Assembly: GCF_000018045.1 (NCBI RefSeq)
Contig: NC_009792.1
Location: 372,001-436,000, forward strand
Source of the DNA: Citrobacter koseri ATCC BAA-895
GTDB taxonomy: Bacteria > Pseudomonadota > Gammaproteobacteria > Enterobacterales > Enterobacteriaceae
DNA: 64,000 nucleotides
Direction: 5' to 3'
Part shown: in pieces, positions 1 through 9,391 of the stretch
Layout: the number at the start of each line of letters is the position of its first letter
Position numbering within the stretch: position 1 is the stretch's first letter
Notes under the pieces: model-generated
What the model was told of the DNA's origin: nothing
The model's input: only the letters and a program-made list of their open reading frames with translations
The model's database searches: none
Position numbers and translations under genes: made by a program

Positions 1-6
1 GAAAAA

Positions 7-1221
7 ATGGGTATTACGTCCCGCTTAAAAGTCATGTCGTTTTTACAATATTTTATCTGGGGAAGCTGGCTGGTGACCCTGGGTTCTTACATGATTAACA
101 CCTTACATTTTACTGGCGCTAACGTTGGAATGATTTACAGCTCAAAAGGGCTGGCGGCGATTATTATGCCGGGCATTATGGGGATCGTCGCCGATAAATG
201 GCTGCGTGCCGAGCGTGCATATATGCTCTGCCATCTGGTGTGCGCCGGCGCGTTGTTGTATGCCACGACCGTGACCGACCCGGATGCGATGTTCTGGATA
301 ATGTTAATTAATGCAATGGCCTATATGCCGACTATTGCCTTATCCAACAGCGTTTCTTACGCCTGTCTGGCGCAGTCCGGCCAGGACCCGGTTACTGCAT
401 TCCCGCCCGTTCGCGTCTTTGGCACCGTGGGCTTTATTATCGCTATGTGGACGGTCAGCCTGATGGGGCTGGAGCTAAGCAGCGCGCAGCTGTACATTGC
501 CGCTGGCGCTTCGCTGTTACTGGCGCTGTATGCCTTTACGCTACCGAAAATTCCGGTGGCGAAGAAGAATACGTCCGCCACGCTTGCCAGCAAACTGGGG
601 CTGGATGCGTTTGTCTTATTCAAAAATCCGCGAATGGCGATTTTCTTTTTGTTTGCGATGATGTTAGGGGCTGTGCTGCAAATTACGAATGTTTTCGGTA
701 ATCCCTTCCTGCACGATTTTGCCCGCAATCCGGCGTTTGCCGACAGCGTTGTGGTGAAATATCCCTCCATCCTGCTGTCTGTTTCCCAAATGGCTGAAGT
801 GGGTTTCATTCTGACTATCCCGTTCTTTCTGAAACGCTTTGGCATTAAAACCGTGATGCTGATGAGTATGCTGGCATGGACGCTGCGCTTTGGCTTTTTT
901 GCGTTTGGCGATCCATCCCCGTTTGGCGTTGTGCTGCTGCTGATGTCGATGATTGTTTACGGTTGCGCTTTCGACTTTTTCAATATTTCAGGATCGGTAT
1001 TTGTTGAGCAGGAAGTCAGTTCGACGATCCGCGCCAGTGCGCAGGGGCTGTTTATGACTATGGTCAATGGCGTAGGCGCCTGGGTCGGGTCAATTTTGAG
1101 CGGTATCGCCGTGGACTACTTCTCGGTGGGCAGCGTGAAAGACTGGCAGACTATCTGGCTGGTATTCGCCGCTTATGCGCTGGCGCTGGCAGTGATTTTT
1201 GCGCTGTTATTTCAAATATAA
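7..1221 (+). CDS. xapB: Xanthosine/nucleoside:H+ symporter XapB, C-terminus frameshifted
   Basis: Inner-membrane proton-driven nucleoside transporter of the NupG/XapB family (MFS), which imports xanthosine and other nucleosides. The 404-residue product is a chain of hydrophobic helices and matches E. coli XapB as I remember it from the first residues (a VMSFLQYFIWGSWLVTLGSY-type start) to about residue 401. It then ends abruptly at LLFQI. Removing one T from the T run at 1210-1212 restores 17 more codons (FKYKHEPEK...LAH, stop at 1262-1264) and gives exactly 418 residues, the length I recall for E. coli XapB. The gene therefore carries an apparent +1 frameshift that replaces the cytoplasmic tail. 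The twelve-helix core is intact, so it may still work. xapR follows in the same direction. The upstream partner xapA would lie outside the window. Confidence 0.9.
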   Translation: MGITSRLKVMSFLQYFIWGSWLVTLGSYMINTLHFTGANVGMIYSSKGLAAIIMPGIMGIVADKWLRAERAYMLCHLVCAGALLYATTVTDPDAMFWIMLINAMAYMPTIALSNSVSYACLAQSGQDPVTAFPPVRVFGTVGFIIAMWTVSLMGLELSSAQLYIAAGASLLLALYAFTLPKIPVAKKNTSATLASKLGLDAFVLFKNPRMAIFFLFAMMLGAVLQITNVFGNPFLHDFARNPAFADSVVVKYPSILLSVSQMAEVGFILTIPFFLKRFGIKTVMLMSMLAWTLRFGFFAFGDPSPFGVVLLLMSMIVYGCAFDFFNISGSVFVEQEVSSTIRASAQGLFMTMVNGVGAWVGSILSGIAVDYFSVGSVKDWQTIWLVFAAYALALAVIFALLFQI

Positions 1222-1264
1222 ACATGAGCCAGAAAAATGGCTGGCGAAACCACTGGCGCACTAA
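1211..1264 (+). other. Displaced C-terminal codons of xapB
   Basis: Read in the frame starting at TTC 1211, this stretch encodes FKYKHEPEKWLAKPLAH and a stop. It is similar to the remembered C-terminus of E. coli XapB (FKYNHDPEK...AVAH). It lies one frame away from the annotated xapB ORF, which shows where the frameshift happened. Confidence 0.7.
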
Positions 1265-1269
1265 CGGCT

Positions 1270-1298
1270 GAAACGGCGGGGCGACTGCCCGCCGTTTC
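1270..1298 (+). terminator. Perfect inverted repeat after xapB
   Basis: GAAACGGCGGG and CCCGCCGTTTC form an 11-bp stem around a 7-base loop just after the restored xapB stop. No T run follows, so it is either a weak or Rho-assisted terminator or an mRNA-stabilising hairpin between xapB and xapR. Confidence 0.5.
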
Positions 1299-1361
1299 AA
1301 CGTCCCTGAGACAAATGTGCTAACGTTGCGCATTATTCCTTATCTGTGGAGCGCAATAATC

Positions 1362-2246
1362 ATGGAACGCGTACATCGTATCGATCTTAAATTATTGCGC
1401 TATTTTCTCGCTGTTGCTGAGGAGCTGCATTTTGGCCGGGCGGCGGCGCGTCTGAATATGTCTCAGCCTCCTCTGAGTATTCATGTCAAAGAGCTGGAAA
1501 ATCAGCTTGGCACGCCGTTGTTTGTTCGCCATTCTCGCAGCGTGGCGTTAACGCATGCGGGGAAAATTCTCATGGAAGAGTCGCGGCGTTTGTTGTTCAG
1601 CGCGAATCAGGCATTTGCGCGCGTGGAACAGATCGGACGCGGTGAGGCAGGGCGCATTGAACTGGGCGTTGTGGGCACGGCGATGTGGGGGAAAATGCGT
1701 CCTGTGATGCGCCGTTTTTTGAAAGAGAACCCCAATGTCGAGGTGTTATTTCGCGAAAAAATGCCTGCGATGCAGATGGCGTTACTGGAGCGACGCGAGC
1801 TGGATGCTGGCATCTGGCGAATGGCGATCGAACCGACGGAGGGATTTACCAGCCTGCGCTTACATGAATCCGCATTTTTGGTGGCGATGCCGGAAGATCA
1901 CCCTCTGGCTTGCTGCCCGGCGATCCCTCTTGATGCGTTACGCAACGAATATTTCGTTACCATGCCTTCGATTCATACCGACTGGGCATTTTTGCAACGT
2001 GTTTGTCAGAAGGCCGGATTTACGCCGATGATAGTGCGTGAAGTTATGGAGCCGCAAACGGTGCTGGCGATGATCAGCATGGGGATTGGCATTACGTTAA
2101 TCGCGGACAGTTATGCGCAGATGAACTGGCCGGGCGTGGTGTTCCGCCCTCTGGAAGAACGTATTCCGGCAGATTTGTATATTGTTTACGAGCCGCAGCA
2201 GGCAACACCGGCATTAACGAAGTTGATTGATGCGCTGATTCGTTGA
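1362..2246 (+). CDS. xapR: LysR-type activator of the xap operon
   Basis: LysR-family regulator that activates xapAB in response to xanthosine. The first 60 residues carry the winged helix-turn-helix (LRYFLAVAEELHFGRAAARL, then SQPPLSIHVKELE), and residues about 90-290 form the periplasmic-binding-protein-like effector domain. The product is 294 residues, the family length for XapR. The longer frame from 1317 is rejected because homologues start at MERV, and GGAG lies about ten bases upstream of ATG 1362. It sits directly downstream of xapB, as in E. coli. Confidence 0.93.
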   Translation: MERVHRIDLKLLRYFLAVAEELHFGRAAARLNMSQPPLSIHVKELENQLGTPLFVRHSRSVALTHAGKILMEESRRLLFSANQAFARVEQIGRGEAGRIELGVVGTAMWGKMRPVMRRFLKENPNVEVLFREKMPAMQMALLERRELDAGIWRMAIEPTEGFTSLRLHESAFLVAMPEDHPLACCPAIPLDALRNEYFVTMPSIHTDWAFLQRVCQKAGFTPMIVREVMEPQTVLAMISMGIGITLIADSYAQMNWPGVVFRPLEERIPADLYIVYEPQQATPALTKLIDALIR

Positions 2247-2286
2247 GCATTGCCTGATAAGCGAAGCGATAAATATCGCGCATAGC

Positions 2287-2313
2287 AAAAAGGCGCCTTT
2301 AGGGCGCCTTTTT
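2287..2313 (-). terminator. Bidirectional terminator between xapR and lysV
   Basis: AAAAAGGCGCC, TTTA loop, GGCGCCTTTTT. The A run on the left and T run on the right let it stop both the tRNA operon (minus strand) and xapR (plus strand). Confidence 0.85.
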
Positions 2314-2317
2314 ACAT

Positions 2318-2393
2318 TGGTGGGTCGTGCAGGATTCGAACCTGCGACCAATTGATTAAAAGTCAACTGCTCTACCAACTGAGCTAACGACCC
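2318..2393 (-). tRNA. lysV: tRNA-Lys (UUU)
   Basis: A 76-nt cloverleaf on the minus strand with encoded CCA, anticodon loop CTTTTAA and the T-loop GGTTCGAATCC. It is the promoter-distal gene of the valU-valX-valY-lysV operon; the name rests on E. coli order. Confidence 0.97.
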
Positions 2394-2397
2394 GAAG

Positions 2398-2473
2398 TGG
2401 TGGGTGATGACGGGATCGAACCGCCGACCCCCTCCTTGTAAGGGAGGTGCTCTCCCAGCTGAGCTAATCACCC
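2398..2473 (-). tRNA. valY: tRNA-Val (UAC), copy nearest lysV
   Basis: A 76-nt minus-strand cloverleaf with CCA encoded and anticodon TAC in CCTTACAAGG. It is identical to the two other valine copies at 2520 and 2640 and lies only 4 nt from tRNA-Lys. Confidence 0.97.
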
Positions 2474-2519
2474 ACTTCGGTACTTCATTTTATTGCAAGA
2501 AATCCAGCTGGCGAGAAAG

Positions 2520-2595
2520 TGGTGGGTGATGACGGGATCGAACCGCCGACCCCCTCCTTGTAAGGGAGGTGCTCTCCCAGCTGAGCTAATCACCC
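2520..2595 (-). tRNA. valX: tRNA-Val (UAC), middle copy
   Basis: A 76-nt minus-strand tRNA with the same sequence as its neighbours and anticodon TAC. The flanking spacers differ, so this is a tandem tRNA array processed from one transcript. Confidence 0.97.
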
Positions 2596-2639
2596 ACTTC
2601 TCAATTTCTTGCTACACGGCGGAGACTACATAAAGTAGT

Positions 2640-2715
2640 TGGTGGGTGATGACGGGATCGAACCGCCGACCCCCTCCTTGTAAGGGAGGTGCTCTCCCAG
2701 CTGAGCTAATCACCC
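2640..2715 (-). tRNA. valU: tRNA-Val (UAC), promoter-proximal copy
   Basis: First gene of the minus-strand tRNA operon: 76 nt, anticodon TAC, CCA encoded. A strong promoter lies about 20 nt upstream. Confidence 0.97.
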
Positions 2716-2732
2716 CCGCTGTGTGGAGTCGC

Positions 2733-2760
2733 ATTATAGGGAGAGTTGAAAATGAGTCAA
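2733..2760 (-). promoter_or_regulatory. Promoter of the valU-lysV tRNA operon
   Basis: On the minus strand TTGACT (-35, plus 2755-2760) is separated by 16 bp from a perfect TATAAT (-10, plus 2733-2738). GCGACTCC follows, a GC-rich discriminator typical of stringently controlled stable-RNA promoters. Confidence 0.8.
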
Positions 2761-2974
2761 CGCATTTTCTAAAGAAATTGTCCGTTCGTCGTAAATTTAA
2801 ACAAAACGATCGCGAATTACTCCGTTCAGCATGATTTGTATACGAAAATCGCAAAGCGTGATGTTCCAACCCGAACAACATTGAGGAATCAGACCACAGT
2901 GATAGAATACCAGCCTGATAATCTTTCCCGGATTTGCCGGTTGTCGGCATCTTTAATAAACGTAAGGCCATTTC

Positions 2975-4390
2975 ATGAAAATCAAAACTCGCTTCGCGCC
3001 AAGCCCGACAGGCTATCTGCACGTCGGCGGCGCGCGTACTGCTCTTTACTCCTGGCTTTTTGCACGTAACCACGGCGGTGAGTTTGTGCTGCGTATTGAA
3101 GACACCGATCTCGAACGCTCCACGCCGGAAGCTATTGAAGCCATTATGGATGGTATGAACTGGCTGAGCCTGGAATGGGATGAAGGCCCGTATTTCCAGA
3201 CCAAACGTTTTGATCGTTACAACGCGGTGATTGATGAGATGCTGGAAGCGGGTACGGCATATAAATGCTACTGCTCCAAAGAGCGTCTGGAAGCACTGCG
3301 CGAAGAACAAATGGCGAAAGGCGAGAAGCCGCGTTACGACGGCCGCTGCCGTCATGGTCACGAACATCATTCTGACGATGAGCCTTGCGTTGTGCGTTTT
3401 GCCAACCCGCAGGACGGCTCCGTTATTTTTGACGACCAGATCCGTGGGTCGATCGAATTCAGCAACCAGGAGCTGGACGATCTGATCATTCGTCGTACCG
3501 ACGGTTCCCCGACCTATAACTTCTGCGTGGTTGTGGATGACTGGGATATGGAAATCACCCATGTGATTCGTGGCGAAGACCATATCAACAACACGCCGCG
3601 CCAGATTAACATCCTGAAAGCGCTGAACGCGCCGGTTCCGGTGTACGCGCACGTTTCCATGATCAACGGCGACGACGGTAAAAAACTGTCCAAGCGTCAT
3701 GGCGCGGTCAGCGTGATGCAGTATCGTGACGACGGCTACCTGCCGGAAGCGCTGCTGAACTACCTGGTGCGTCTGGGCTGGTCCAGCGGCGATCAGGAGA
3801 TCTTCACCCGTGAAGAGATGATCAAGCTGTTCTCGTTGAATGCCGTGAGCAAATCCGCCAGTGCGTTCAACACTGACAAACTGCTGTGGCTGAACCATCA
3901 CTACATCAATTCTCTGGCGCCGGAATATGTGGCAACGCACCTGCAATGGCACATTGAGCAGGAGAATATCGATACCCGTAACGGCCCGCAGCTGGCTGAA
4001 CTGGTGAAACTGCTGGGCGAACGCTGCAAAACACTGAAAGAGATGGCGCAAAGCTGCCGCTATTTCTATGAGGACTTTGCTGAGTTCGACGCGGATGCGG
4101 CGAAAAAACACCTGCGCCCGGTCGCGCGTCAGCCGCTGGAAGTGGTGCGTGATAAGCTGGCGGCCATCACAGAGTGGAGCGCAGAAAACGTACACCATGC
4201 AATTCAGGCGACAGCCGATGAGCTGGAAGTGGGGATGGGTAAAGTCGGTATGCCGCTGCGCGTTGCCGTCACCGGCGCTGGCCAGTCTCCGGCGCTGGAC
4301 GTCACGGTGCATGCGATTGGTAAATCCCGCAGCATCGAGCGCATCAATAAAGCGCTGGCTTTTATCGCGGAACGTGAAAATCAGCAGTAA
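2975..4390 (+). CDS. gltX: Glutamyl-tRNA synthetase
   Basis: Class I aminoacyl-tRNA synthetase that charges tRNA-Glu in the cytoplasm. At 471 residues it has the usual bacterial length. The HIGH-type signature is in [20 protein letters not shown] near residue 10 and the KMSKS-type signature is KLSKR near residue 235. The CYCSKER and RCRHGHEHH stretch holds the Cys/His zinc ligands of the E. coli-type enzyme. ATG 2975 follows AAGG by a normal distance. A 566-codon open frame on the opposite strand (2612-4312) is only its shadow. It is transcribed divergently from the tRNA operon. Confidence 0.98.
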   Translation: MKIKTRFAPSPTGYLHVGGARTALYSWLFARNHGGEFVLRIEDTDLERSTPEAIEAIMDGMNWLSLEWDEGPYFQTKRFDRYNAVIDEMLEAGTAYKCYCSKERLEALREEQMAKGEKPRYDGRCRHGHEHHSDDEPCVVRFANPQDGSVIFDDQIRGSIEFSNQELDDLIIRRTDGSPTYNFCVVVDDWDMEITHVIRGEDHINNTPRQINILKALNAPVPVYAHVSMINGDDGKKLSKRHGAVSVMQYRDDGYLPEALLNYLVRLGWSSGDQEIFTREEMIKLFSLNAVSKSASAFNTDKLLWLNHHYINSLAPEYVATHLQWHIEQENIDTRNGPQLAELVKLLGERCKTLKEMAQSCRYFYEDFAEFDADAAKKHLRPVARQPLEVVRDKLAAITEWSAENVHHAIQATADELEVGMGKVGMPLRVAVTGAGQSPALDVTVHAIGKSRSIERINKALAFIAERENQQ

Positions 4391-4397
4391 GGTGTAT

Positions 4398-4472
4398 TAA
4401 CCGTAGGCCGGATGGGGGTTGCGCCGCCATCCGGCCTGTTGCCCGATGGCGCTGCGCTTATTGGGTCTACGA
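4398..4472. repeat. REP/BIME element between gltX and yfeD
   Basis: Contains GTAGGCCGGATG...GCCGCCATCCGGCCTG followed by a second GATGGCGCTGCGCTTATT-type unit. This is the classic imperfect palindromic REP signature of enterics, placed between convergent genes. Confidence 0.75.
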
Positions 4473-4856
4473 TTCATCAAGGCCCAAACGGGCGAGAAAA
4501 CCGCGTATGCCTTCTCGCGACAGAAACTGCGCCAGCTTTTCCTGCTCTTTGGACGACATGTTTTCCACGGCATCAATAATCTGGCGATAGGCGTGGCTGC
4601 GCACAACGTGGCTGTATTCGGCAAGCGGCTCCTCCGCCTGATAAAACGCAGAATGGTTGCGGAAGGCAGGGATGTTAAGAATAAATTCCTGTACGCGAGC
4701 ATCAATGTGAATGAGCCTTGCCCGACCGCCTTTTACGCCCGGAAACTTTTCAGTTTCCCATCCTTGTTCTCTGATCCACCGATTAACGGTTTGTCTGGCG
4801 ACGCCAAGGCACTCCGCCAGCTCTTCGGTCGTCATTTTGCTGCGTAATTTTTTCAT
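4467..4856 (-). CDS. yfeD: Putative DNA-binding regulator YfeD
   Basis: A 129-residue protein of the DUF1323 family. Its N-terminal helix-turn-helix (TTEELAECLGVARQTVNRWI) is followed by a GVKGGRARLIHID segment shared with YfeC next door, and the C-terminal half contains LSREGIRGFLARLGLDES. Its targets and function are not established. It is the second gene of a two-gene operon: ATG 4856 lies one base after the yfeC stop, which implies translational coupling. The two proteins look like ancient tandem duplicates. Confidence 0.88.
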   Translation of the reverse strand: MKKLRSKMTTEELAECLGVARQTVNRWIREQGWETEKFPGVKGGRARLIHIDARVQEFILNIPAFRNHSAFYQAEEPLAEYSHVVRSHAYRQIIDAVENMSSKEQEKLAQFLSREGIRGFLARLGLDES

Positions 4857-4857
4857 A

Positions 4858-5220
4858 TTATTTGCTATCGCGAATCCCTAAGCGTTGTAACAAACCGGTA
4901 ATCCCTTCACGCAAAAGCAAAGACGTAAAGTGCTTCTGTTCAGATGGCGTCATCTCTTTGGCCAGCGTGACCAGCAGCGATTCAAGAGAGGTATCGCTGG
5001 TTAACGAAAAGGATTCCGATGCTCCCTCCGCAGAACGTTCGGCGCTGCGGATATATTCGCGAACCTGCTCATTAACGTGTACCAGCCGGGCTTTTCCTCC
5101 CTGTACGCCTGGTTTGGGCGACGTCGTCCAGCCTTCCTTGCGCACCCATTTATTGATGGTTTGTCGGCTGTAACCGGTCAGATTAGCGAGTTCTTCTGGC
5201 GTCATCCGTTCCTTGAACAT
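4858..5220 (-). CDS. yfeC: Putative DNA-binding regulator YfeC
   Basis: A 120-residue paralogue of YfeD with the same layout: helix-turn-helix in PEELANLTGYSRQTINKWV, then the PGVQGGKARLVHVNEQVREY block, a Ser/Glu-rich linker and a conserved tail LLREGITGLLQRLGIRD. It is presumed to bind DNA. ATG 5220 (MFKER) matches the E. coli form I remember, but an internal ATG at 5205 is possible. First gene of yfeCD, divergent from the alaXW tRNAs. Confidence 0.88.
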   Translation of the reverse strand: MFKERMTPEELANLTGYSRQTINKWVRKEGWTTSPKPGVQGGKARLVHVNEQVREYIRSAERSAEGASESFSLTSDTSLESLLVTLAKEMTPSEQKHFTSLLLREGITGLLQRLGIRDSK

Positions 5221-5380
5221 AACGATTCCCTGAATAGTCGTATGGTTAATTAGCGGTTCACTTTATAGCATCATTTTAGTTGAAACCGTGACGCGTTTAA
5301 CTACTAAATGCGAGTTGTTACGCAATGTTCTTCATTTGCCTGCTTTTTCAGCGATTGAATTTGCCGGTGACATTTTGCCG

Positions 5381-5409
5381 TTGACACATGCGAAGGGAAT
5401 TCATATGAT
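5381..5409 (+). promoter_or_regulatory. Promoter of the alaX-alaW tRNA operon
   Basis: TTGACA at 5381-5386, 17-bp spacer, TATGAT at 5404-5409, then GCCGCCCG, a GC-rich stable-RNA discriminator, about 33 nt before the first tRNA. Confidence 0.75.
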
Positions 5410-5441
5410 GCCGCCCGTCAACTCGACAAGCTTTACGTGAC

Positions 5442-5517
<76 letters not shown>

Positions 5518-5556
5518 AATTTGAATCCCAACAAATCTGGTACGTAAAAGCATCGT

Positions 5557-5632
<76 letters not shown>

Positions 5633-5641
5633 AAATTTGAA

Positions 5642-5667
5642 CCCTCGCTGAAAAGCGGGGGTTTTTT
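5642..5667 (+). terminator. Terminator of the alaXW operon
   Basis: CCCTCGCT, GAAA loop, AGCGGGGG, then six T. An 8-bp stem with a tetraloop and a U tract is a canonical intrinsic terminator. Confidence 0.88.
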
Positions 5668-5842
5668 GTATCTGCATTCCCGCCATTTTTGTAATACAGT
5701 TTCAGTAAGCGTCAATACCTTTGTATCAAATGAAAGAACGTGTAAGAGCGCCTGATATCAGGCCTGTGCAGGTTTGCTTCGCGTCACGAATAAACTTATT
5801 ATTTGTGTGCCTTATAGCGTGACTGATGAGAACAGGGAATCT

Positions 5843-8041
5843 ATGCAGGGTAAGCATAACTTACTAAAAAATATAAGAATATTTATCATTTCTTTGACGC
5901 TATCCATTGTCGGCATACAGTTCTCCCGCTCTATTTCTCCGCTCGCCGTTGTCGATGACAGCTCTATTTTCCTGGCCTGGCTGCCGCTATGCGTCATGTT
6001 TTCCGTGCTGTTCTTATTTGGCCGACGCGGTATTGTCCCCATCATTTTAGCGATGATGGCGACCAATCACTGGAACCTTCATCTCCCGTTAATGCAGGCA
6101 GCGGTGCTGTTATTTTGTCAGACCTTTTCCGTATTGGGCATTTGCGGGATTGTCCGCTGGCAAGTGGGGTCGCGCTGGCGTCATGGATTGCCTGACAGGA
6201 ATATCTGGTTGCGTATCTTCTGGATCGGGTTTGTCGCGCCGGCGGGCATCAAAGCCAGCATGTATCTCGCGGGGCATTGTCTGGACTACCCTGTTGCGAT
6301 ATCAACATTCTTTGGTACGGCAACCATTATTTATACCATCGTGGATATTCTGAGCCTGATTTCAGCGGTCCTGATTTTCACGATGCTCTTTTATTATCCT
6401 CTGCGGATGATAATCAACCCGCGCTATTGCCGCATTTTCTGGCGCAGGGACATTGCGCCGTATCTGGTCAAAGAGAAGCGTCTGTTTACCCTGACCTGGA
6501 TCTCCGTCGTCGTGGCGCTGATCGTTCTGATGTGCGCGCCTTTTGATGCCGACTATATTGCCGGTTATCTGGTGCCCGTCTTTTTTATTGTTTTTACGCT
6601 CGGCGTGGGCAAGCTGAGTTATCCGCTGCTGAACCTCAGCTGGGCCATCTCTGCGCTGTGCCTGCTGGTGTATAACCGGAATTTCTTGCAGGGCGTCGGC
6701 TCCGAATATTCACTGGCCTTTATCCTCTCTGTTCTCATCTCCTTTAGTATTTGCTTGCTGTATATGGTGTGTATTTATCAACGCAGCGAATGGTTGAACC
6801 GACAGTGGCATGGTCAGGCGTTAACCGACCCGTTGACGCGCCTTCCTAACATTCGCGCGCTGGAGCAATTTTTGTTGCAGGGAACAGGACAAACGGTTTG
6901 CTGCCTGCGGATGGAAAACCTGGAATTTTTGAGTCGACATTACGGCATGCTGATGCGCGTTCATTGCAAACGCTCGGTGTGTCGAATGCTGCAACCGTTC
7001 CTGCAAGAAAACGAGAGCGTATTTCAGGTGCCAGGCAGCGAATTGTTGTTAGTGCTTCGCGGCCCTGAGACGGAAGCCCGCCTGCAACATATGGTTAATC
7101 TCCTCAATAGCCGCAAAATTTACTGGAACAATACCGGGCTGGACATGGAATACGGCGCCGCGTGGGGCGCTTACGACGGCAGGCAGGAGACGCTGCAACC
7201 CCTGCTGGGGCAACTTAGCTGGCTGTCGGAGCAATCCTGCGCGAACCACCGGGTTATGGCGCTGACCCAAAGTCTTGAGGCGGTCTCCGATCAGACGACG
7301 GAACGGGTATTACTGCTGCAAAAGGTTCGCAAAGCGCTGGAGAACGGCGATCTGGTTTTGTACGCGCAACCGATTCTCAACGCGCAGGGGAAAGGGTATG
7401 CGGAGGTTCTGGCGCGACTGAAAAGTGATGACGGCATCATGACGCCGGACCAGTTTATTCCACTGATTGCCCAATTTAACCTCAGCGCCCGCTTTGATTT
7501 ACAGGTTGTGGAAGCCCTGCTGCGATGGATAGCTACCCACCCGACGACAGAGCCGGGCGCCCGTTTCTCGGTCAATTTAATGCCGTTGACGTTACTGAAT
7601 AAAGAGAGCGCATCACGCATTATCTGCCTGTTCAGGCGTTATGGTATTACGCCAGAAAGCGTGATCATCGAAATCACCGAAGAGCAGGCGTTTTCCAATT
7701 CTGAAATCAGCACGCAGAATATTGCGCAACTGCGGAATTTCGGTTTCAGGATAGCCATTGATGATTTTGGTACGGGATACGCGAACTATGAACGTCTTAA
7801 ACGCCTGCGGGCAGACATCATCAAGATTGATGGTTGCTTCATAAAAGACATTATGACGGACTCTCTGGATGCGATGATTGTGAAATCAATTACCGATCTC
7901 GCGAAAGCGAAATCCTTATGCGTGGTTGCCGAATTTGTCGAGACGCCGGAGCAGCGGGAATTACTCTTAAGCCTGGGCGTGAACTATCTGCAAGGTTATC
8001 TGATTGGGCGACCGCGCCCGCTGGAAGCGCTACAGCTATAA
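5843..8041 (+). CDS. pdeA: Membrane c-di-GMP phosphodiesterase PdeA (YfeA)
   Basis: A 732-residue inner-membrane protein. About 340 N-terminal residues form a MASE-type set of transmembrane helices. A degenerate GGDEF domain follows (TDPLTRLPNIRALEQ; the GGDEF signature is replaced by PGSELLL), then a C-terminal EAL domain from about residue 495. That domain keeps the downstream catalytic motifs IEITEEQAF, IDDFGTGYANYERLKRL, IIKIDG and QGYLIGRP. The canonical ExLxR motif reads AEVLARLK. It should hydrolyse c-di-GMP. ATG 5843 (MQGKH) is preferred over the frame opening at 5774 because homologues begin near there and AGGGA precedes it. Confidence 0.9.
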   Translation: MQGKHNLLKNIRIFIISLTLSIVGIQFSRSISPLAVVDDSSIFLAWLPLCVMFSVLFLFGRRGIVPIILAMMATNHWNLHLPLMQAAVLLFCQTFSVLGICGIVRWQVGSRWRHGLPDRNIWLRIFWIGFVAPAGIKASMYLAGHCLDYPVAISTFFGTATIIYTIVDILSLISAVLIFTMLFYYPLRMIINPRYCRIFWRRDIAPYLVKEKRLFTLTWISVVVALIVLMCAPFDADYIAGYLVPVFFIVFTLGVGKLSYPLLNLSWAISALCLLVYNRNFLQGVGSEYSLAFILSVLISFSICLLYMVCIYQRSEWLNRQWHGQALTDPLTRLPNIRALEQFLLQGTGQTVCCLRMENLEFLSRHYGMLMRVHCKRSVCRMLQPFLQENESVFQVPGSELLLVLRGPETEARLQHMVNLLNSRKIYWNNTGLDMEYGAAWGAYDGRQETLQPLLGQLSWLSEQSCANHRVMALTQSLEAVSDQTTERVLLLQKVRKALENGDLVLYAQPILNAQGKGYAEVLARLKSDDGIMTPDQFIPLIAQFNLSARFDLQVVEALLRWIATHPTTEPGARFSVNLMPLTLLNKESASRIICLFRRYGITPESVIIEITEEQAFSNSEISTQNIAQLRNFGFRIAIDDFGTGYANYERLKRLRADIIKIDGCFIKDIMTDSLDAMIVKSITDLAKAKSLCVVAEFVETPEQRELLLSLGVNYLQGYLIGRPRPLEALQL

Positions 8042-8044
8042 AAA

Positions 8045-8067
8045 AACCGGGGAACATGTCCCCGGTT
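8045..8067 (-). terminator. Terminator of nupC
   Basis: AACCGGGGA, ACATG loop, TCCCCGGTT. Read on the minus strand the stem is followed by a T run, so it terminates nupC. No T run exists for the plus strand. Confidence 0.8.
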
Positions 8068-8115
8068 GCGCGTCGTAAGGCCAGATGAAGGCGTTTGCGC
8101 CGCCGCCTGGCGATA
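8068..8115. repeat. REP-like element downstream of nupC
   Basis: GTAAGGCCAGATGAAGGCGTTTGCGCCGCCGCCTGGCG resembles one diverged REP unit between the convergent pdeA and nupC genes. Confidence 0.55.
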
Positions 8116-8121
8116 CCGTAA

Positions 8122-9309
8122 TTACAGCACCAGCGCTGCGATAGACGCAGACAGTACGCTCACCAGCGTTGAGCCGTACACCAGTTTCAGACCAAAACGT
8201 GAAACCACGTTGCCTTGCTCTTCGTTCAGACCTTTAATCGCGCCTGCGATAATCCCGATGGAAGAGAAGTTAGCGAAGGAGACCAGGAATACAGAGATGA
8301 TGCCTTCCGCGCGCGGAGAGAGCGTAGAGGCGATTTTCTGTAGATCCATCATGGCGACGAATTCGTTAGATACCAGTTTGGTCGCCATGATACTGCCTAC
8401 CTGAAGCGCTTCATTCGCCGGAACCCCCATGACCCAGGCCACCGGGTAGAAGATGTAACCCAGAATGCCCTGGAAGGAGATGCCCAGAACGGCCGCGAAC
8501 AGGGCGTTCAGCGCCGCGATCAGGGCGATAAAGCCAATCAGCATCGCCGCAACGATAATCGCGACCTTAAAGCCCGCCAGAATGTATTCGCCCAGCATTT
8601 CGAAGAAGCTCTGACCTTCGTGCAGGTTAGACATCTGAATATTTTCTTCGCTGGCTTCGACGCGATAGGGGTTGATCACTGACAGAACGATAAAGGTGCT
8701 GAACATGTTCAGAACCAGCGCCGCAACGACATATTTCGGCTCCAGCATGGTCATGTACGCGCCCACGATAGACATGGATACGGTAGACATCGCCGTTGCC
8801 GCCATCGTGTACATACGATTGCGGGACATTTTGCCGAGGATGTCTTTATACGCGATAAAGTTCTCAGACTGGCCCAGAATCAGGGAGCTGACGGCGTTAA
8901 ATGATTCCAGCTTACCCATCCCGTTGACTTTGGATAAGAGGAAACCAATCGCGCGAATCACAACCGGCAGAACGCGGATGTGCTGAAGAATACCGATCAG
9001 CGCGGAAATAAAGACGATGGGGCAAAGGACTTTCAGGAAGAAGAAGGCCAGGCCCTGATCGTTCATGCTGCCGAAAACGAAGTTGGTTCCTTCGTTGGCA
9101 AAACCGAGCAGTTTTTCAAACATCTCGGAGAAACCTTTCACGAAGCCCAGGCCAACGTTTGAGTTCAGGAAGAACCAGGCCAGTAAAACTTCGATAACAA
9201 GCAGCTGAATGACGTAACGAATGCGAATTTTTTTACGGTCATGGCTTACCAGCAGTGCGAGTACCGCAACAACAGCGAGGGCCAGGACAAAATGAAGGAC
9301 GCGGTCCAT
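8122..9309 (-). CDS. nupC: Nucleoside:H+ symporter NupC
   Basis: Concentrative nucleoside transporter of the CNT family in the inner membrane; imports pyrimidine nucleosides and adenosine. Family motifs are the central [13 protein letters not shown] segment and the [11 protein letters not shown]...[12 protein letters not shown] region that forms the nucleoside site. The product has 395 residues against the 400 I recall for E. coli. The missing five lie in one loop, where E. coli reads about TVTGWFGYSISFQG and here it is [12 protein letters not shown] 9309 follows GGAGC. It is convergent with pdeA. Confidence 0.97.
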   Translation of the reverse strand: MDRVLHFVLALAVVAVLALLVSHDRKKIRIRYVIQLLVIEVLLAWFFLNSNVGLGFVKGFSEMFEKLLGFANEGTNFVFGSMNDQGLAFFFLKVLCPIVFISALIGILQHIRVLPVVIRAIGFLLSKVNGMGKLESFNAVSSLILGQSENFIAYKDILGKMSRNRMYTMAATAMSTVSMSIVGAYMTMLEPKYVVAALVLNMFSTFIVLSVINPYRVEASEENIQMSNLHEGQSFFEMLGEYILAGFKVAIIVAAMLIGFIALIAALNALFAAVLGISFQGILGYIFYPVAWVMGVPANEALQVGSIMATKLVSNEFVAMMDLQKIASTLSPRAEGIISVFLVSFANFSSIGIIAGAIKGLNEEQGNVVSRFGLKLVYGSTLVSVLSASIAALVL

Positions 9310-9391
9310 ATTTGCTCCAAATATGAGGCAGGTTTAATTTCCGTGCACATTCTATGCAACAACAATAAAGAAAACGAGATCAAACACACAC

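Noticed and set aside
2612..4312. 566-codon open frame on the minus strand
   Set aside because: It is exactly antisense to gltX and extends through the tRNA genes. Its composition (His, Gln and Arg rich) is that of a GC-driven shadow frame.
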